From Verrucomicrobia subdivision 6 bacterium (lineage in GTDB: Bacteria > Verrucomicrobiota > Verrucomicrobiia > Methylacidiphilales > Verrucolacustridaceae), in the NCBI GenBank assembly GCA_945866245.1, contig CAMBGW010000008.1, forward strand, positions 1-22,111: DNA of 22,111 nt. The letters are read 5' to 3'. Positions within the stretch are counted from its first letter, which is position 1; the number at the start of each line of letters is the position of its first letter. Positions 22,030 to 22,111 of the stretch are shown here, in pieces. The notes beneath the pieces are model-generated. The model did not search any database. It was not told the origin of the DNA and saw only the letters and a list, made by a program, of their open reading frames with translations. Made by a program: the position numbers and the translations under genes.

Positions 22030-22111
22030 CTACTTGATGGGTGCGGAAATTCGTATGAATTTGCCGTTGTTTCGGCTGGCAAGTTTACTCAGGAACTTCT
22101 CCTCTGCGGTT
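22030..22111 (-). CDS. C-terminal end of an unidentified protein
   Basis: The minus strand is open from the right edge to a TAG at 22030-22032, giving 26 residues that begin TAEEKFLSKLASRNNGKF and end RISAPIK. The pattern FLSKLASRNNGKFIRI resembles the closing helix and strand of von Willebrand A-type or similar domains, but the piece is too short to name. Its stop is 10 bases from the pfkA stop, in keeping with the other convergent pairs here. The competing plus-strand reading (ATG at 22037) has no ribosome binding site and looks less protein-like. Confidence 0.45.
   Translation of the reverse strand, partial: TAEEKFLSKLASRNNGKFIRISAPIK

Noticed and set aside
22037..22111. Plus-strand ATG at 22037 open to the right edge (25 codons)
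   Set aside because: No ribosome binding site or TANNNT hexamer; the minus-strand reading of the same bases gives a more protein-like C-terminus with a stop close to the pfkA stop.

Overview
The window looks like chromosomal core DNA from a Gram-negative bacterium. The best guess is a member of the Verrucomicrobiota/PVC group (moderate confidence). Reasons: lipid A genes (lpxI, lpxB) with an oxidoreductase gene between them, the long form of IspH, a TraR/DksA protein with a lysine-rich N-terminus, and a scattered rather than syntenic gene order. Coding density is very high: no gap exceeds about 170 bases, several genes overlap by 4 bases, and one convergent pair overlaps by 72. I see no tRNA, rRNA, CRISPR array, transposon or prophage.

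Layout. 1-2585 (minus): thiamine-thiazole genes thiG-thiH-thiS, followed 3 bases later by an ECF sigma factor that runs off the left edge. 2710-3588 (plus): farnesyl diphosphate synthase ispA, whose 3' end overlaps lpxB. 3517-6481 (minus): lpxI, a Gfo/Idh/MocA oxidoreductase and lpxB, coupled by 4-base overlaps (lipid A synthesis). 6522-10395 (plus): the translation/transcription unit nusA-infB-rbfA, with an intrinsic terminator inside the nusA leader. 10493-11035 (minus): DUF151 bifunctional-nuclease family gene, divergent from speA (arginine decarboxylase, 11131-13050, plus). 13107-14953 (plus): a tight run of a DksA-like gene, rpsR, rpmB and two small DsrE/DsrF-like genes. 15005-16405 (plus): mpl (peptidoglycan recycling). 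16416-20934 (minus): aroG-argD-argF-ispH. 21021-22019 (plus): pfkA. 22030 to the right edge (minus): C-terminal end of an unidentified protein.

The most striking signal is not a gene. Starts at the head of transcription units carry a TANNNT hexamer exactly 6 bases before the start codon: thiG, ispA, rbfA, the DUF151 gene, argD, ispH and aroG. Several of these also have a -35-like hexamer 16-17 bases further up. Several starts inside operons instead carry Shine-Dalgarno sequences (thiS, the oxidoreductase gene, rpsR, the DsrE-like gene, argF). This suggests that leaderless transcripts are routine here and that rbfA, argD and ispH have their own promoters. nusA is the exception: it appears to have a leader of roughly 95 nt with a strong terminator hairpin, suggesting attenuation. 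The + strand is C-rich and G-poor whichever strand is coding, so the window probably lies within one replichore.
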